A stretch of 64,000 bases of DNA from UBA1715 sp045600045 (GTDB lineage Bacteria > Bacteroidota > Bacteroidia > Bacteroidales > UBA1715): the NCBI GenBank assembly GCA_045600045.1, contig JAZRXD010000021.1:46299-110298 (forward strand). Direction: 5' to 3'. The notes under the pieces were generated by a model. It worked only from the letters and a program-made list of their open reading frames with translations, ran no database searches and was not told where the DNA came from. Position numbers and translations under genes: made by a program. Shown here in pieces: positions 17,201 to 25,069 of this stretch (positions are counted from its first letter, which is position 1; each line of letters opens with the position of its first letter).

Positions 17201-17463
17201 ATATGGAAGCTGGAAATAATGAACTGAAAACTCTTGCATTTAATTTAATGGATGAAATAGAGTGGTATAATTCGTTGAAGGACAATCAAGATGAAATTTA
17301 CAAAAAAGTAGAAGGAAGTAAGATTGAATATTTGAGAACAAACTTACGAATCTACCAAATGGCTATGCAGTACAATCAAGTTTCTTTGTGTGAAGAATTG
17401 GAATTGCGTTGGAATGAATTGGGCGAATATCCATTGTCGGAATACTCAAAAATGTTAAAATAG
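14215..17463 (+). CDS. DUF2723 membrane protein (TMEM260-like, putative glycosyltransferase)
   Basis: A 1082-residue inner-membrane protein. The first 350 residues hold about ten membrane helices, with SLWDCGEFIATAGKLEVG and HPPGAP at about residues 34-58, the DUF2723 signature that resembles the acceptor loop of GT-C mannosyltransferases. A periplasmic stretch with NREQYGSTPILYGPYYN follows, then four to five helices (about 560-670), and a soluble C-terminus with TAGDNDTFPLWYIQE and helical repeats. The human homolog TMEM260 O-mannosylates proteins; activity of the bacterial family is inferred from that. TACTTTTG lies 21 bases before the ATG. Confidence 0.85.
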   Translation: MEKKYKLFNNLLGLLSFIGASIVYMLTIEPTVSLWDCGEFIATAGKLEVGHPPGAPFFLLLGRFFSLFASSPEQIAACVNTMSALASGATIMFLFWTITHLAKKFFDDKELNLTSVIIILAAGLIGAGAYTFTDTFWFSAVEGEVYGMSSLLTAVVFWAILKWEDHFNEPGSDRWIIFIAYIMGLSIGVHLLNLLTITAIVFVYYFKKFEPTIKGMIFTCLLSFLFIAFMMWGIIAGSVDVASKFELFCVNVLGMPFQSGLIAWLIVLTLAFVAGICVTKCDKVNKWVKVGVVTFITILLGIPTLTDSVLVWLIILAGIIWGLNYVNGKNKYVLNTIVNVLLVVMIGYSSYAMIIIRSNANTPMNENAPKDAFSLLSYLNREQYGSTPILYGPYYNASPVWKSDGSAEIKEKFTYTPRDGKYVKVSNGLEYVWNPDMCTIFPRMYSREAHHIRGYKDWAGIKDGVNTRKVRYDREGKTYDVPTFGQNLKYFFSYQIGHMYMRYFMWNFCGRQNDIQGHGDIEHGNWITGINAIDKHLVGDQSQISDVAKNTPSRNVYYMLPFILGLIGLVYHLSRKKNDSLVVILLFLMTGLAIIVYLNQKPYEPRERDYAYAGSFYAYCIWIGLSVLAIFELIKKRIKNAKTGTVVGIAVALLVTIPAPVLLATENWDDHDRSGRYTAHDFAYNYLQSCDPNSMIVTAGDNDTFPLWYIQEIEGVRTDVRVLCTPLLATDWYAQQMKHRAYESAPLPMKLTEKQVGKGIRDMVPVREFSSVKGKYYSIHDAMEVVRDDKMLTNYYGDKYNFFPAKNLMFTVDKELALKNNAVSAKDSSLIASEIKFTLRDNNIYKNKLVIYDCLDGWMWDRPLYFTSQSSAEDLGLENYLRYDGFAFKFVPIYNQDANIPYVDTDVMYDKLMNVYKWRGMGEKGVYIDHFHERTTRVIGVRQMFNSLALNLITEHKVDSAKQVLQKLDEIMPNWQIPYFDDGIITTAYAHYMTGNMEAGNNELKTLAFNLMDEIEWYNSLKDNQDEIYKKVEGSKIEYLRTNLRIYQMAMQYNQVSLCEELELRWNELGEYPLSEYSKMLK

Positions 17464-17483
17464 ACTTTTAAATAAGTAATACA

Positions 17484-18926
17484 ATGTCAAAAAGAATTGA
17501 AATAAAGAACCTTTTGAACGCAACCGAGTTAGACGTTAAGGTTGTTGTGAAAGGTTGGGTTAGAAATTACAGAGGAAACAGTTTCGTAATGTTCGCCGCA
17601 TTGAATGACGGCTCGTCGTTGCAAAATCTCCAAGTTGTAATTGATATAGCAAAATTCGATGCTGTCGAATTAAAGAAAATCAGTGTTGGTTGCTCTTTGT
17701 CGGTCGAAGGTACGTTGAAGGCATCGGAAGGGAAAGGACAACGTGTTGAGGTTGTTGCCGAAACAATTGAGGTTCTTGGTATAGCCGATCCTGAAAAATA
17801 TCCTATCCAGCCGAAAAAACACTCGTTGGAATTCCTTCGCGAAAATGCCCACTTACGTTTCCGTACGAATCTATTCGGCGCAATCATGCGTGTTCGTCAC
17901 AATATGATTTATGCAATCCACACGTTTTTTACTGAACGTGGATTCTATAACATTCACACGCCACTTATAACAGGTTCCGATTGCGAAGGAGCTGGCGAAA
18001 TGTTTCAGGTAACGACGTTGGATTTGAATAATTTGCCAAAAACAGAAGATGGTAAAGTTGATTATTCCGAAGATTTCTTTGGTAAAATGACAAATTTAAC
18101 TGTGTCTGGACAGTTGGAGGTTGAATTGGCTTGTATGGCATTATCAAAAGTTTACACATTTGGACCAACTTTCCGTGCCGAAAATTCAAATACAACCCGT
18201 CACTTGGCTGAATTTTGGATGATTGAACCGGAAATTGCTTTTGCCGACATAAACGATGATATGGATGTTGCCGAAGAGTTTTTGAAATATTTGATTCAAT
18301 ATGCTCTTGATCATTGTCGCGAAGATTTGGAATTCCTACAAGAACGTTTGATTCAAGAAGAAAAATCAAAACCGGAATCAGAACGTTCTATGCCATTGAT
18401 TGAAAAATTGCAATTTGTTTTGGCAAATGATTTCCAAAGATTGACTTATACCGAAGCAATAGACATTTTGAAAAATTCGAAACCAAATCAAAAAGGACAA
18501 TTCAAGTACAAAATAGAAGGTTTCGGTGCCGATTTGCAAAGCGAACACGAACGTTATTTGGTTGAAAAACACTTCAAAAAACCAGTTATTTTAACTGGCT
18601 ATCCAAAAGAAATCAAAGCATTCTATATGAAACAAAATCCTGACGGAAAAACAGTTGCCGCTATGGATATTTTGTTCCCTGGAATTGGCGAAATAATTGG
18701 TGGTTCGGAACGCGAAGCCGACTTCGACAAATTGAACAAACGTATTGAGGAATTACACATTCCAATGAAAGATATGTGGTGGTATTTGGATACTCGTCGC
18801 TTTGGCGCAGTTCCTCACTCTGGTTTCGGACTTGGTTTTGAACGTTTGATGTTGTTCGTAACAGGTATGACTAACATCCGCGACGTGATTCCTTTCCCTC
18901 GTTATCCAAAATCCGCAGAGTTTTAG
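17484..18926 (+). CDS. asnS: Asparaginyl-tRNA synthetase
   Basis: A 480-residue class IIb aminoacyl-tRNA synthetase charging tRNA-Asn. The N-terminal 110 residues are the OB-fold anticodon domain (KGWVRNYRGNSFVMFA). The class II core shows motif 2 (FRAENSNTTRHLAEFWMIEP) and motif 3 (GFGLGFERLMLFVTGM), and the end DVIPFPRYPKSAEF is typical of AsnRS, not AspRS. Length is normal. No T-box leader is visible. The SRPBCC gene begins one base after its stop codon. Confidence 0.96.
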   Translation: MSKRIEIKNLLNATELDVKVVVKGWVRNYRGNSFVMFAALNDGSSLQNLQVVIDIAKFDAVELKKISVGCSLSVEGTLKASEGKGQRVEVVAETIEVLGIADPEKYPIQPKKHSLEFLRENAHLRFRTNLFGAIMRVRHNMIYAIHTFFTERGFYNIHTPLITGSDCEGAGEMFQVTTLDLNNLPKTEDGKVDYSEDFFGKMTNLTVSGQLEVELACMALSKVYTFGPTFRAENSNTTRHLAEFWMIEPEIAFADINDDMDVAEEFLKYLIQYALDHCREDLEFLQERLIQEEKSKPESERSMPLIEKLQFVLANDFQRLTYTEAIDILKNSKPNQKGQFKYKIEGFGADLQSEHERYLVEKHFKKPVILTGYPKEIKAFYMKQNPDGKTVAAMDILFPGIGEIIGGSEREADFDKLNKRIEELHIPMKDMWWYLDTRRFGAVPHSGFGLGFERLMLFVTGMTNIRDVIPFPRYPKSAEF

Positions 18927-18927
18927 A

Positions 18928-19365
18928 ATGGGAAAAGAATTAGAATTTGTAAGTAAGATTACTAAGAACAGTTGCGAGGATTCGCAGCTGTTCTCTTTTA
19001 TTTCTGATTTTAGAAATATTGCTTCTATGTTGCCTGCCGAAGCAAAGGATAAAATTTCGGTTACAAACGACACGATTACCATTCAGGCAATGGCGGGTAT
19101 GAGTATTACCTTGTCAGTTTTGGATAAAGAACCATACAAATTGTTGAAAATAGGAACTGCAGGGAACGATATGTTTTGTATTTGGATACAGTTAAAACAA
19201 GTTGCTCCTTACGATACGCGAATTCGTATAACAATGCGTGCAAATGTTCCGTTGGTTGCACGGCCAATGATAAAAAAAGACAAAATGCAAGATTTGGTTG
19301 ATAATCTAGCACTTGCTTTGTCGCAGATTCCAGCATATGCAATGCAAGGAAATAATTTCAATTAA
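18928..19365 (+). CDS. SRPBCC (START-like) ligand-binding domain protein
   Basis: A 145-residue protein. EFVSKITKN at the start, a helix with LFSFISDFRNIASMLP, then alternating strands ending in RANVPLVARPMIKK and a long C-terminal helix match the helix-grip fold of the SRPBCC superfamily. These proteins bind hydrophobic small molecules; no ligand is known for this branch. The gene is only one base behind asnS, so it is surely cotranscribed, yet no functional relation to tRNA charging is established. Confidence 0.7.
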   Translation: MGKELEFVSKITKNSCEDSQLFSFISDFRNIASMLPAEAKDKISVTNDTITIQAMAGMSITLSVLDKEPYKLLKIGTAGNDMFCIWIQLKQVAPYDTRIRITMRANVPLVARPMIKKDKMQDLVDNLALALSQIPAYAMQGNNFN

Positions 19366-19442
19366 TAAAGGTGTCAAGAATTAAGATTAGGGTTTAGAAA
19401 TCACAAACAATAATCTAAACTCGGGTATGCACTATACGGAGA

Positions 19443-20561
19443 TTATAACTCTTTAATACACTTGGTCATTCTGTTCCAAGTGTATTTTTGTTTTTCCACC
19501 ACAACGTTTTCAATAAATTCGTTTTCGCGGTTGTTGTCGTAGAAGTCGCAAAGTGCGGAAACTATTGCGTTTGCGTTTGATTCCACAACGTAACCAACTT
19601 TCCCATTAGGAACAATTTCTGCCAATCCGCCTACATTGGTTACCAACATTGGCTTTTCGAAATGGTAGGCGATTTGTGTCACGCCGCTTTGTGTTGCTGA
19701 TTTGTAAGGTTGCACAATAATGTCGGCTGCCGAAAAGTATGTTGCAACTTGGCTGTCGGGAATAAAATCATTTCTCCAAATAATTTTGTCGGCAATGTTG
19801 AATTTCTTTTCAAGTTCAAAATATTTGTCGGCGTTGTTGTAAAATTCTCCTGCAACAATCAACTTCAAATTTTTGTCTTTCAGTTTTTTGTTTGCCATTG
19901 CTTCAAGTAAAAGATCAAGTCCTTTGTAGTCGCGTATAAATCCAAAAAATAAAATATATTGTGTTTTTTCGTCTAATTGCAGATTTCTTATAGCATCGCT
20001 TTTAGCAAGTTTTTCCCCGAAATTGTCGTACAACGGGTGTGGACAAAAACAACGTGGTTTTTGTTTGTCGAATAAGTTAAGATCCGACAAAACTGATTTT
20101 GACATTGCAATAAAACCATCAACTGCTCCTACAAAATAATTCGATAACAGCTTGTCGGCCAATCGTTTTTCGTGAGGAATGATGTTGTCGAGAATTGAAA
20201 TTACTTTGGTTTTTCCGTTTTTACGAACTTTTCGTGCTATTGTTCCAAAGCAGGGAGCCATGAAAGGAAGCCAAAATTTTATAATAAGAATGTCAGGTGC
20301 ATCTTTTGCTATTTTGCGTCCAACCGAAAGCCAGTTAAAGGGATTTACGGAACTTACGGAACGTTGGATTTGTATGTTTTCCGGCGCTGGTTCCGAAGAA
20401 TATTGTGTTTTCCCAGGAAACAAAAAGTTTGGATATTGTAATGTGAATGTTTCAATTGTTACGTTGTCGCTTTCTTTCACAAATTCTTGCGCCAATCTTT
20501 CATTGAAAGCGGCCAAGCCGCCTCTGTATGGATATGCGGTTCCTAAAATTGTGATTTTCAT
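19443..20561 (-). CDS. Glycosyltransferase, family 4-like
   Basis: A 372-residue GT-B glycosyltransferase. The N-terminus ILGTAYPYRGGLAAFNERLA is the acceptor-domain opening with a Gly-Gly loop. The C-terminal donor domain shows ILFFGFIRDYKGLDLLLEA, then YFSAADIIVQPY and a GVTQIAYHFEKPMLVT segment with the nucleotide-sugar-binding region of GT4. It probably transfers a hexose to a surface lipid or polysaccharide; donor and acceptor are not visible. It starts one base after the GGGP-synthase-family stop on the same strand. Confidence 0.85.
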   Translation of the reverse strand: MKITILGTAYPYRGGLAAFNERLAQEFVKESDNVTIETFTLQYPNFLFPGKTQYSSEPAPENIQIQRSVSSVNPFNWLSVGRKIAKDAPDILIIKFWLPFMAPCFGTIARKVRKNGKTKVISILDNIIPHEKRLADKLLSNYFVGAVDGFIAMSKSVLSDLNLFDKQKPRCFCPHPLYDNFGEKLAKSDAIRNLQLDEKTQYILFFGFIRDYKGLDLLLEAMANKKLKDKNLKLIVAGEFYNNADKYFELEKKFNIADKIIWRNDFIPDSQVATYFSAADIIVQPYKSATQSGVTQIAYHFEKPMLVTNVGGLAEIVPNGKVGYVVESNANAIVSALCDFYDNNRENEFIENVVVEKQKYTWNRMTKCIKEL

Positions 20562-20562
20562 G

Positions 20563-21282
20563 TTACTTGTTTTTAATGACTGACATCATCTCCGAAAGAA
20601 GATTTGGCTGTTTTTCTATAATAGTTCCAATTACGGCAATGTCGGCGCCACAATCAAAAATTTGATTCAAAACTTCGGGTGTGCGTATGCCGCCGCCAAC
20701 GATTATAGGAATGGAACAAGCTTTTTTTACGCGCGAAATAATATCGGGATTTACGAATGTGTTTGCTCCGCTTCCGCCTTCCAAATACAAAGCTTTTAAT
20801 CCGAGCATTTCGCCAGCAAGGGCTGTTGCTACGGCGATGTCGGGTTTGTTGTATGGAATAGGGCGGGTGTTGCTCATATATTCCACCGAAGTCGCTCCAC
20901 CGCAGTCAATCAAAAGATAGCCGGTAGGAATAGCTTCGAGATTTGCGTTTTTGATTACAGGTGCCGAAAGTACGTGGTTGCCGATAAGAAATTCGGCATT
21001 TCTTCCCGAAATCAACGATAAAAACAAAATTGCGTCGGCATTTGCACTGACTTGACTTGCATTTCCAGGAAATAAAATAACAGGACCTTTGTACGATTCT
21101 TTTATAATGCTGATTGCGTGCGAAGTGCTTGATGTTACCAAACTTCCGCCAACAAAAATGAAATGAACTCCTTCTTTTTGCGCTGTTGTTGAAATTGTCC
21201 GCAACGAATCATCGGATTGTTTGTCGGGATCGATGAGTAACGCAAGTTGTTTGTTCTTTTTCAAAAATGAATCGTAAATCAT
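20563..21282 (-). CDS. Geranylgeranylglyceryl-phosphate synthase family (PcrB-like) protein
   Basis: A 239-residue TIM-barrel prenyltransferase. LLIDPDKQ at the N-terminus, FVGGSLVTSS (phosphate loop 1), FPGNASQVS, LYLEGGSGAN and IIVGGGIRTPE near the end are the conserved GGGPS/PcrB elements. The family joins glycerol 1-phosphate to a polyprenyl diphosphate through an ether bond. Members exist in Bacteroidota, where the lipid product and its use are poorly known. It is followed closely by a glycosyltransferase and preceded by ctpA on the same strand, consistent with an envelope role. Confidence 0.85.
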   Translation of the reverse strand: MIYDSFLKKNKQLALLIDPDKQSDDSLRTISTTAQKEGVHFIFVGGSLVTSSTSHAISIIKESYKGPVILFPGNASQVSANADAILFLSLISGRNAEFLIGNHVLSAPVIKNANLEAIPTGYLLIDCGGATSVEYMSNTRPIPYNKPDIAVATALAGEMLGLKALYLEGGSGANTFVNPDIISRVKKACSIPIIVGGGIRTPEVLNQIFDCGADIAVIGTIIEKQPNLLSEMMSVIKNK

Positions 21283-21287
21283 GGTTC

Positions 21288-22868
21288 CTAAAGATTTGAT
21301 AAAACTTCCAACGCTTTCTGTATTGTTTTGTCGTCGGTGTTGTATAGTTCGTAAAATGGTTCTTCTCCAAATATGTCGCGAATGACGTAGCAGCGGGCAA
21401 GTTTTTCTAAGAATTCAATTTCGCTTTCGCTTGTGATGTGGTATTTCGCTTGTTTTTTGTTTTCGATAAATCGTTCTATCGTTGCGATTGAAATTTTGCC
21501 CGTAAGATATTCATTCGCTTGTTTGTAGTTCTTTGAAGCGAAAGCTTGTCTGTTTTTATCGGCAAAATCAAAAGCAAAATCGTACACAAATCCGCGATTT
21601 GTAATTTGGTGAAACGCATCGGAGTATTTGATTGAATCGATAGGAACGAAAATGTCAGGCATAATGCCACCGCCACCATACACGATTTTACCAGTTCTCG
21701 TCACATATTTCAACGAATCTGGGAAATTCACACTGTCAGCAGAACTTAATTCTCCGTGTGAAAATCTATCGCTTAATTCTTTGTCGTAGTCTTTCAAACT
21801 GCCATTGTAAGGTTTTTGAATACAACGTCCGCTTGGCGTGTAGAATTTTTTTGTGGAAAGACGAACAACAGAACTGTCGCGAAGTGTAAAATCTTCGTTC
21901 ACAACGCCTTTGCCGAACGAACGGCGTCCTATAACAAGTCCACGGCCGTTGTCTTGCATTGCGCCAGCAAAAATTTCGCTTGCCGAAGCCGAATATTCGT
22001 TGATTAATACGCAGATTTTCAGATTTTTAAATGTCCCGTTCCCTTCGGCATTGAAATATTCCGTGTTGCCGAATTTGTCTTTTGTGAACACAATTGTGTC
22101 GCCGTTCTGTAGAAATTCGTTAGCTAAATCGATTGCGGTGAATAACAATCCGCCACCATTTTCGCGAAGATCAATGATAAGATTTTTGGCACCTTGCGAC
22201 ATGAATCTTTTTGTTGCCGAAACAAATTCATCGTATGTTGTTTGCGAGAAACAATCAAAAGCGATGTAGCCTGTTTTTTCATCAATCATATATGCGGCGG
22301 TAACGCTTTCTATAGGAATTGCGTCGCGGGTGATTTTAAACGGTAGAATTTCGTTGATTCCGCTTCGTTTTATGCCCACATTGACTTTTGTTCCTTTTGG
22401 CCCTTTTAATAATTTAATAACTTTTTCGTTTGTCATACCAACTCCTGCAACGGTTGAGTCGTTTACGGAAACGATTCTGTCGCCCGCCAAAATGTTCAAT
22501 TTTTCCGATGGCCCGCCGTGAATAACCTGAATGATTACGATTGTATCGTTTTGAATGTTGAATTGCACGCCAATTCCTTCGAACGAACCACGGATTGGGT
22601 CAGTCAAGTCACGATATTCATCGTTTGAAATATATACAGAATGCGGATCGAGTTTTTCCAAAATCATTGGCAGAATGTCGTCGCTTAAACTGTCGATGTT
22701 TACATCGTCAACGTAAACTTTGGAAATTAGATTGAGAACTTCCGAAACTTTTGACTGCTCGTTTTGTTTGATGATTTGTTTTGGAGAAAGTACTTTCTCA
22801 ACAAACATTCCGCACGCAAAGATCAATGCGAAAATCAAGGGCAGGGCTGTCGAAAGTTTGTTATTCAT
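21288..22868 (-). CDS. ctpA: S41-family C-terminal processing protease
   Basis: A 526-residue periplasmic protease. A signal anchor (residues 1-25) is followed by a PDZ domain (about 95-170; GIGVQFNIQ and LNILAGDRIVSVND) and the S41 catalytic core with NEYSASASEIFAGA (about 290-303, catalytic Ser) and RSFGKGVV (Lys at about 320). The C-terminal 150 residues are a helical extension common in Bacteroidota versions. It trims or degrades envelope proteins after exposed C-termini. Its start overlaps the end of the deaminase gene by 8 bases. Confidence 0.92.
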   Translation of the reverse strand: MNNKLSTALPLIFALIFACGMFVEKVLSPKQIIKQNEQSKVSEVLNLISKVYVDDVNIDSLSDDILPMILEKLDPHSVYISNDEYRDLTDPIRGSFEGIGVQFNIQNDTIVIIQVIHGGPSEKLNILAGDRIVSVNDSTVAGVGMTNEKVIKLLKGPKGTKVNVGIKRSGINEILPFKITRDAIPIESVTAAYMIDEKTGYIAFDCFSQTTYDEFVSATKRFMSQGAKNLIIDLRENGGGLLFTAIDLANEFLQNGDTIVFTKDKFGNTEYFNAEGNGTFKNLKICVLINEYSASASEIFAGAMQDNGRGLVIGRRSFGKGVVNEDFTLRDSSVVRLSTKKFYTPSGRCIQKPYNGSLKDYDKELSDRFSHGELSSADSVNFPDSLKYVTRTGKIVYGGGGIMPDIFVPIDSIKYSDAFHQITNRGFVYDFAFDFADKNRQAFASKNYKQANEYLTGKISIATIERFIENKKQAKYHITSESEIEFLEKLARCYVIRDIFGEEPFYELYNTDDKTIQKALEVLSNL

Positions 22869-23307
22869 TAATGTCTATTTGTAAAACCTCAATGTTTGCA
22901 CGTTTCAAAAGTTGAATTCCATCATCAATGCGGTATGGCTCGCAGAACACAACTTTTTTGATTCCCGATTGAATAATCAATTTCGCACATTCAATGCAAG
23001 GCGAAGTTGTGACGTACAAAGTTGCTCCGTCACTGTTGTTTGCCGATTTCGCAACTTTTGTTATTGCGTTTGCTTCGGCGTGGAGTACATATGGTTTTGT
23101 TTTGCCTTCCTCGTCTTCGCAAATGTTTTCGAAACCCGATGGCGTTCCATTGAAACCATCGGAAATGATCATTTTGTCTTTGACCAACAAAGCTCCAACT
23201 TGACGGCGTTGGCAATAGGAGTTTTCCGCCCAAATTTTTGCCATACGCAAATATCGTTTGTCAAGGTTGATTTGCTTATCTTTCAATACGTTATAATCAC
23301 AAGCCAT
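22861..23307 (-). CDS. dCMP/CMP deaminase family protein
   Basis: A 148-residue zinc deaminase. The catalytic motif HAEANAI (His ligand and Glu proton shuttle) and TTSPCIECAKLI (two Cys ligands) are intact. RQVGALLVKDKMIISDGFNG matches the dCMP-deaminase/ComEB branch, which makes dUMP for thymidylate synthesis. Length fits a single-domain enzyme. It is the first gene of a minus-strand run with ctpA, GGGPS and a glycosyltransferase. Confidence 0.9.
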   Translation of the reverse strand: MACDYNVLKDKQINLDKRYLRMAKIWAENSYCQRRQVGALLVKDKMIISDGFNGTPSGFENICEDEEGKTKPYVLHAEANAITKVAKSANNSDGATLYVTTSPCIECAKLIIQSGIKKVVFCEPYRIDDGIQLLKRANIEVLQIDINE

Positions 23308-23375
23308 TTGATGTATTTTAATGTGGCGAAAGGTAAGAATTAATTGAGAATTGACAATCTATAATTAAGATTTGC

Positions 23376-23405
23376 TTTGCAACCAACTGACATTTATTAC
23401 ATTTG
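23376..23405 (+). promoter_or_regulatory. Promoter of the TPR protein gene
   Basis: TTTG (23376-23379), 18 bases, then TACATTTG (23398-23405) match the Bacteroidota consensus. The box ends 4 bases before the ATG at 23410, which would make the mRNA leaderless or nearly so. Confidence 0.6.
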
Positions 23406-23409
23406 CGGT

Positions 23410-24126
23410 ATGAAAAAAGTTTTTTTTGTTTTTCTATTGTGTTGTGTTTTTTGTTCGTATGGACAAATTTCGTCGATTGATTGCCGGTTGACAGAGTCGT
23501 TCATCAATCAGAATATGAAGGAATGGAACAAATATGTTGACGAACTTTCAATGGAAATAGGAAAAACTCATTCCCAAGACTTGCAATTTAAAAGAATGGT
23601 AGTCAGACATTTGTATTTGGCTTATTTGCTATTCAACACGCCTGATTCTAAGCAGGTTGATGTTCAGCTTGAAGGTTTGGAAAAAGATATTGAAGAACTG
23701 AAGCACACAAAAAAATACGAAAAATTGGCGTTGGCGTTTGAATCGCCGTATTATGCGTATGCCGCGTTAAATAATCCTGTAACGGCAGTGTATCGTTTGC
23801 CAAAAAGTTTTTCCGTGGCAAAATCGGCAATTTCCGAAGCTCCTGAGTCGCCTTACGCATGGTCGGAATATGGCAATCTGCAATATTGCTACGCACTTTT
23901 TATTGGTGGCAGTTTTGACGATGCGGTTTCTTCGTTTCAAAAAGCTATTTTGTTGATTGAAAAAAATGGTGGCAACAGTAATTGCAATTGGTATTATTTG
24001 AACACGTTGTTGTTTTTGGCCAAAAGCTACGAGGACGGAAAACAATTTGATAAAGCCAACGAAGTTTACGATAAAATCTTACGTATCCGTCCCGATTACG
24101 AAGCTATTCATCGGTGGAAACATTAA
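23410..24126 (+). CDS. Exported tetratricopeptide-repeat protein
   Basis: A 238-residue protein starting with a signal peptide (KKVFFVFLLCCVFCSYGQ, cleavage expected near Gly-Gln). The rest is helical with TPR-like units: AWSEYGNLQYCYALFIGGSF with the following helix, and a C-terminal unit of the form AKSYEDGKQFDKANEVYDK. The Asp-Tyr-Glu-Ala end fits a TPR capping helix. The ATG at 23410 fits the signal peptide exactly. Its partner is unknown; such proteins usually hold envelope complexes. It converges with the TonB-C protein gene, 5 bases apart. Confidence 0.75.
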   Translation: MKKVFFVFLLCCVFCSYGQISSIDCRLTESFINQNMKEWNKYVDELSMEIGKTHSQDLQFKRMVVRHLYLAYLLFNTPDSKQVDVQLEGLEKDIEELKHTKKYEKLALAFESPYYAYAALNNPVTAVYRLPKSFSVAKSAISEAPESPYAWSEYGNLQYCYALFIGGSFDDAVSSFQKAILLIEKNGGNSNCNWYYLNTLLFLAKSYEDGKQFDKANEVYDKILRIRPDYEAIHRWKH

Positions 24127-24131
24127 GCTGT

Positions 24132-25034
24132 TCACTTAAACGTAAATTGCAGATTACAAATTACAGTCACGGGGTCTCCGAGTTTTTCCCCTGGTTCGAA
24201 TTTCATTTTCTTCAGTTGCATCAACGCAATTCTATCAGCTTCGGGAGATAGGGATTCTTCAATGAAGGGATTTCGAATATTTCCCTCTCTGTCAATAATA
24301 AAAAACACATCAACGATTCCTTTTTTGCCTGTTGTGTTTACGGGTGTCAAAAGTTGGTCCAATGTGCTTTGTTCGCCTTTGTACTGTGGCTTGACTTCAA
24401 CTTGAAAATCCTGATAAACATTGGTGATTTCTGGTAATTTCTCGGAAATTTTTTCTATCGGTTCATTGGTAAGATAGTTCAATTCATTTAAAAGCCAATT
24501 TTCCCTAAAATTATTTGCTAATCCGAAATTCCATGTTATATGACATTTGCATACACCTTTATTGTTCGCAACAATAGAAACGGCGTAACTCATTCCCCCG
24601 CCTCGATGAAACACTTCTGATGCGTCCATAATCAAGACATCTTCCGTTTTGTTATCTAAAGAATGAATTTTTCCTAAATAATAAATGCTTCCATAATCAT
24701 TTATCATAAAATGGCGGGCTACCGAATCAATAAATTCTTGGGAAGACAAAAATCTATTTGTGTTGAAATATCTTACTTCCAATATATCATAGACGTTGCA
24801 ACAATTACAGCAATAGAAAAATTCGTTCCATTCAGCCCTGTTTTTCAATGTCAATTCGCCATCGAAAACACTTTCTCCTCTTTCATCCAAATTCTTACCT
24901 TCTCCTTTGGCTTCTAATCTTCTATCTAAAACACTGTATTTGTCAAGCAATGAGTCTATTGTTTTTTCGAACTCCTGTCCAAAAGAATTTAGCGAGCAAA
25001 ACAGTATGGCGGAACAGAAAATAAATTTCTTCAT
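24132..25034 (-). CDS. Exported protein with C-terminal TonB-like domain
   Basis: A 300-residue protein. A signal peptide (KKFIFCSAILFCSLNSFGQ) is followed by about 180 residues without a recognised domain, containing FFYCCNCCNVYD (four clustered Cys). The last 80 residues (GKKGIVDVFFIIDREGNIRN, then ALMQLKKMKFEPGEK) match the C-terminal domain of TonB, which contacts outer-membrane receptors. It lacks the N-terminal membrane anchor and Pro-rich linker of a true TonB, so it is a TonB-C-domain protein of unknown role. I chose the ATG at 25034; the upstream extension overlaps the permease gene. Confidence 0.75.
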   Translation of the reverse strand: MKKFIFCSAILFCSLNSFGQEFEKTIDSLLDKYSVLDRRLEAKGEGKNLDERGESVFDGELTLKNRAEWNEFFYCCNCCNVYDILEVRYFNTNRFLSSQEFIDSVARHFMINDYGSIYYLGKIHSLDNKTEDVLIMDASEVFHRGGGMSYAVSIVANNKGVCKCHITWNFGLANNFRENWLLNELNYLTNEPIEKISEKLPEITNVYQDFQVEVKPQYKGEQSTLDQLLTPVNTTGKKGIVDVFFIIDREGNIRNPFIEESLSPEADRIALMQLKKMKFEPGEKLGDPVTVICNLQFTFK

Positions 25035-25069
25035 AAAAATGTTTTGCTGTAAAAATAGTGATTTTTTAA

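Noticed and set aside
17464..17483. T-box or other leader control of asnS
   Set aside because: Only 20 bases separate it from the preceding gene; there is no space for a leader RNA.
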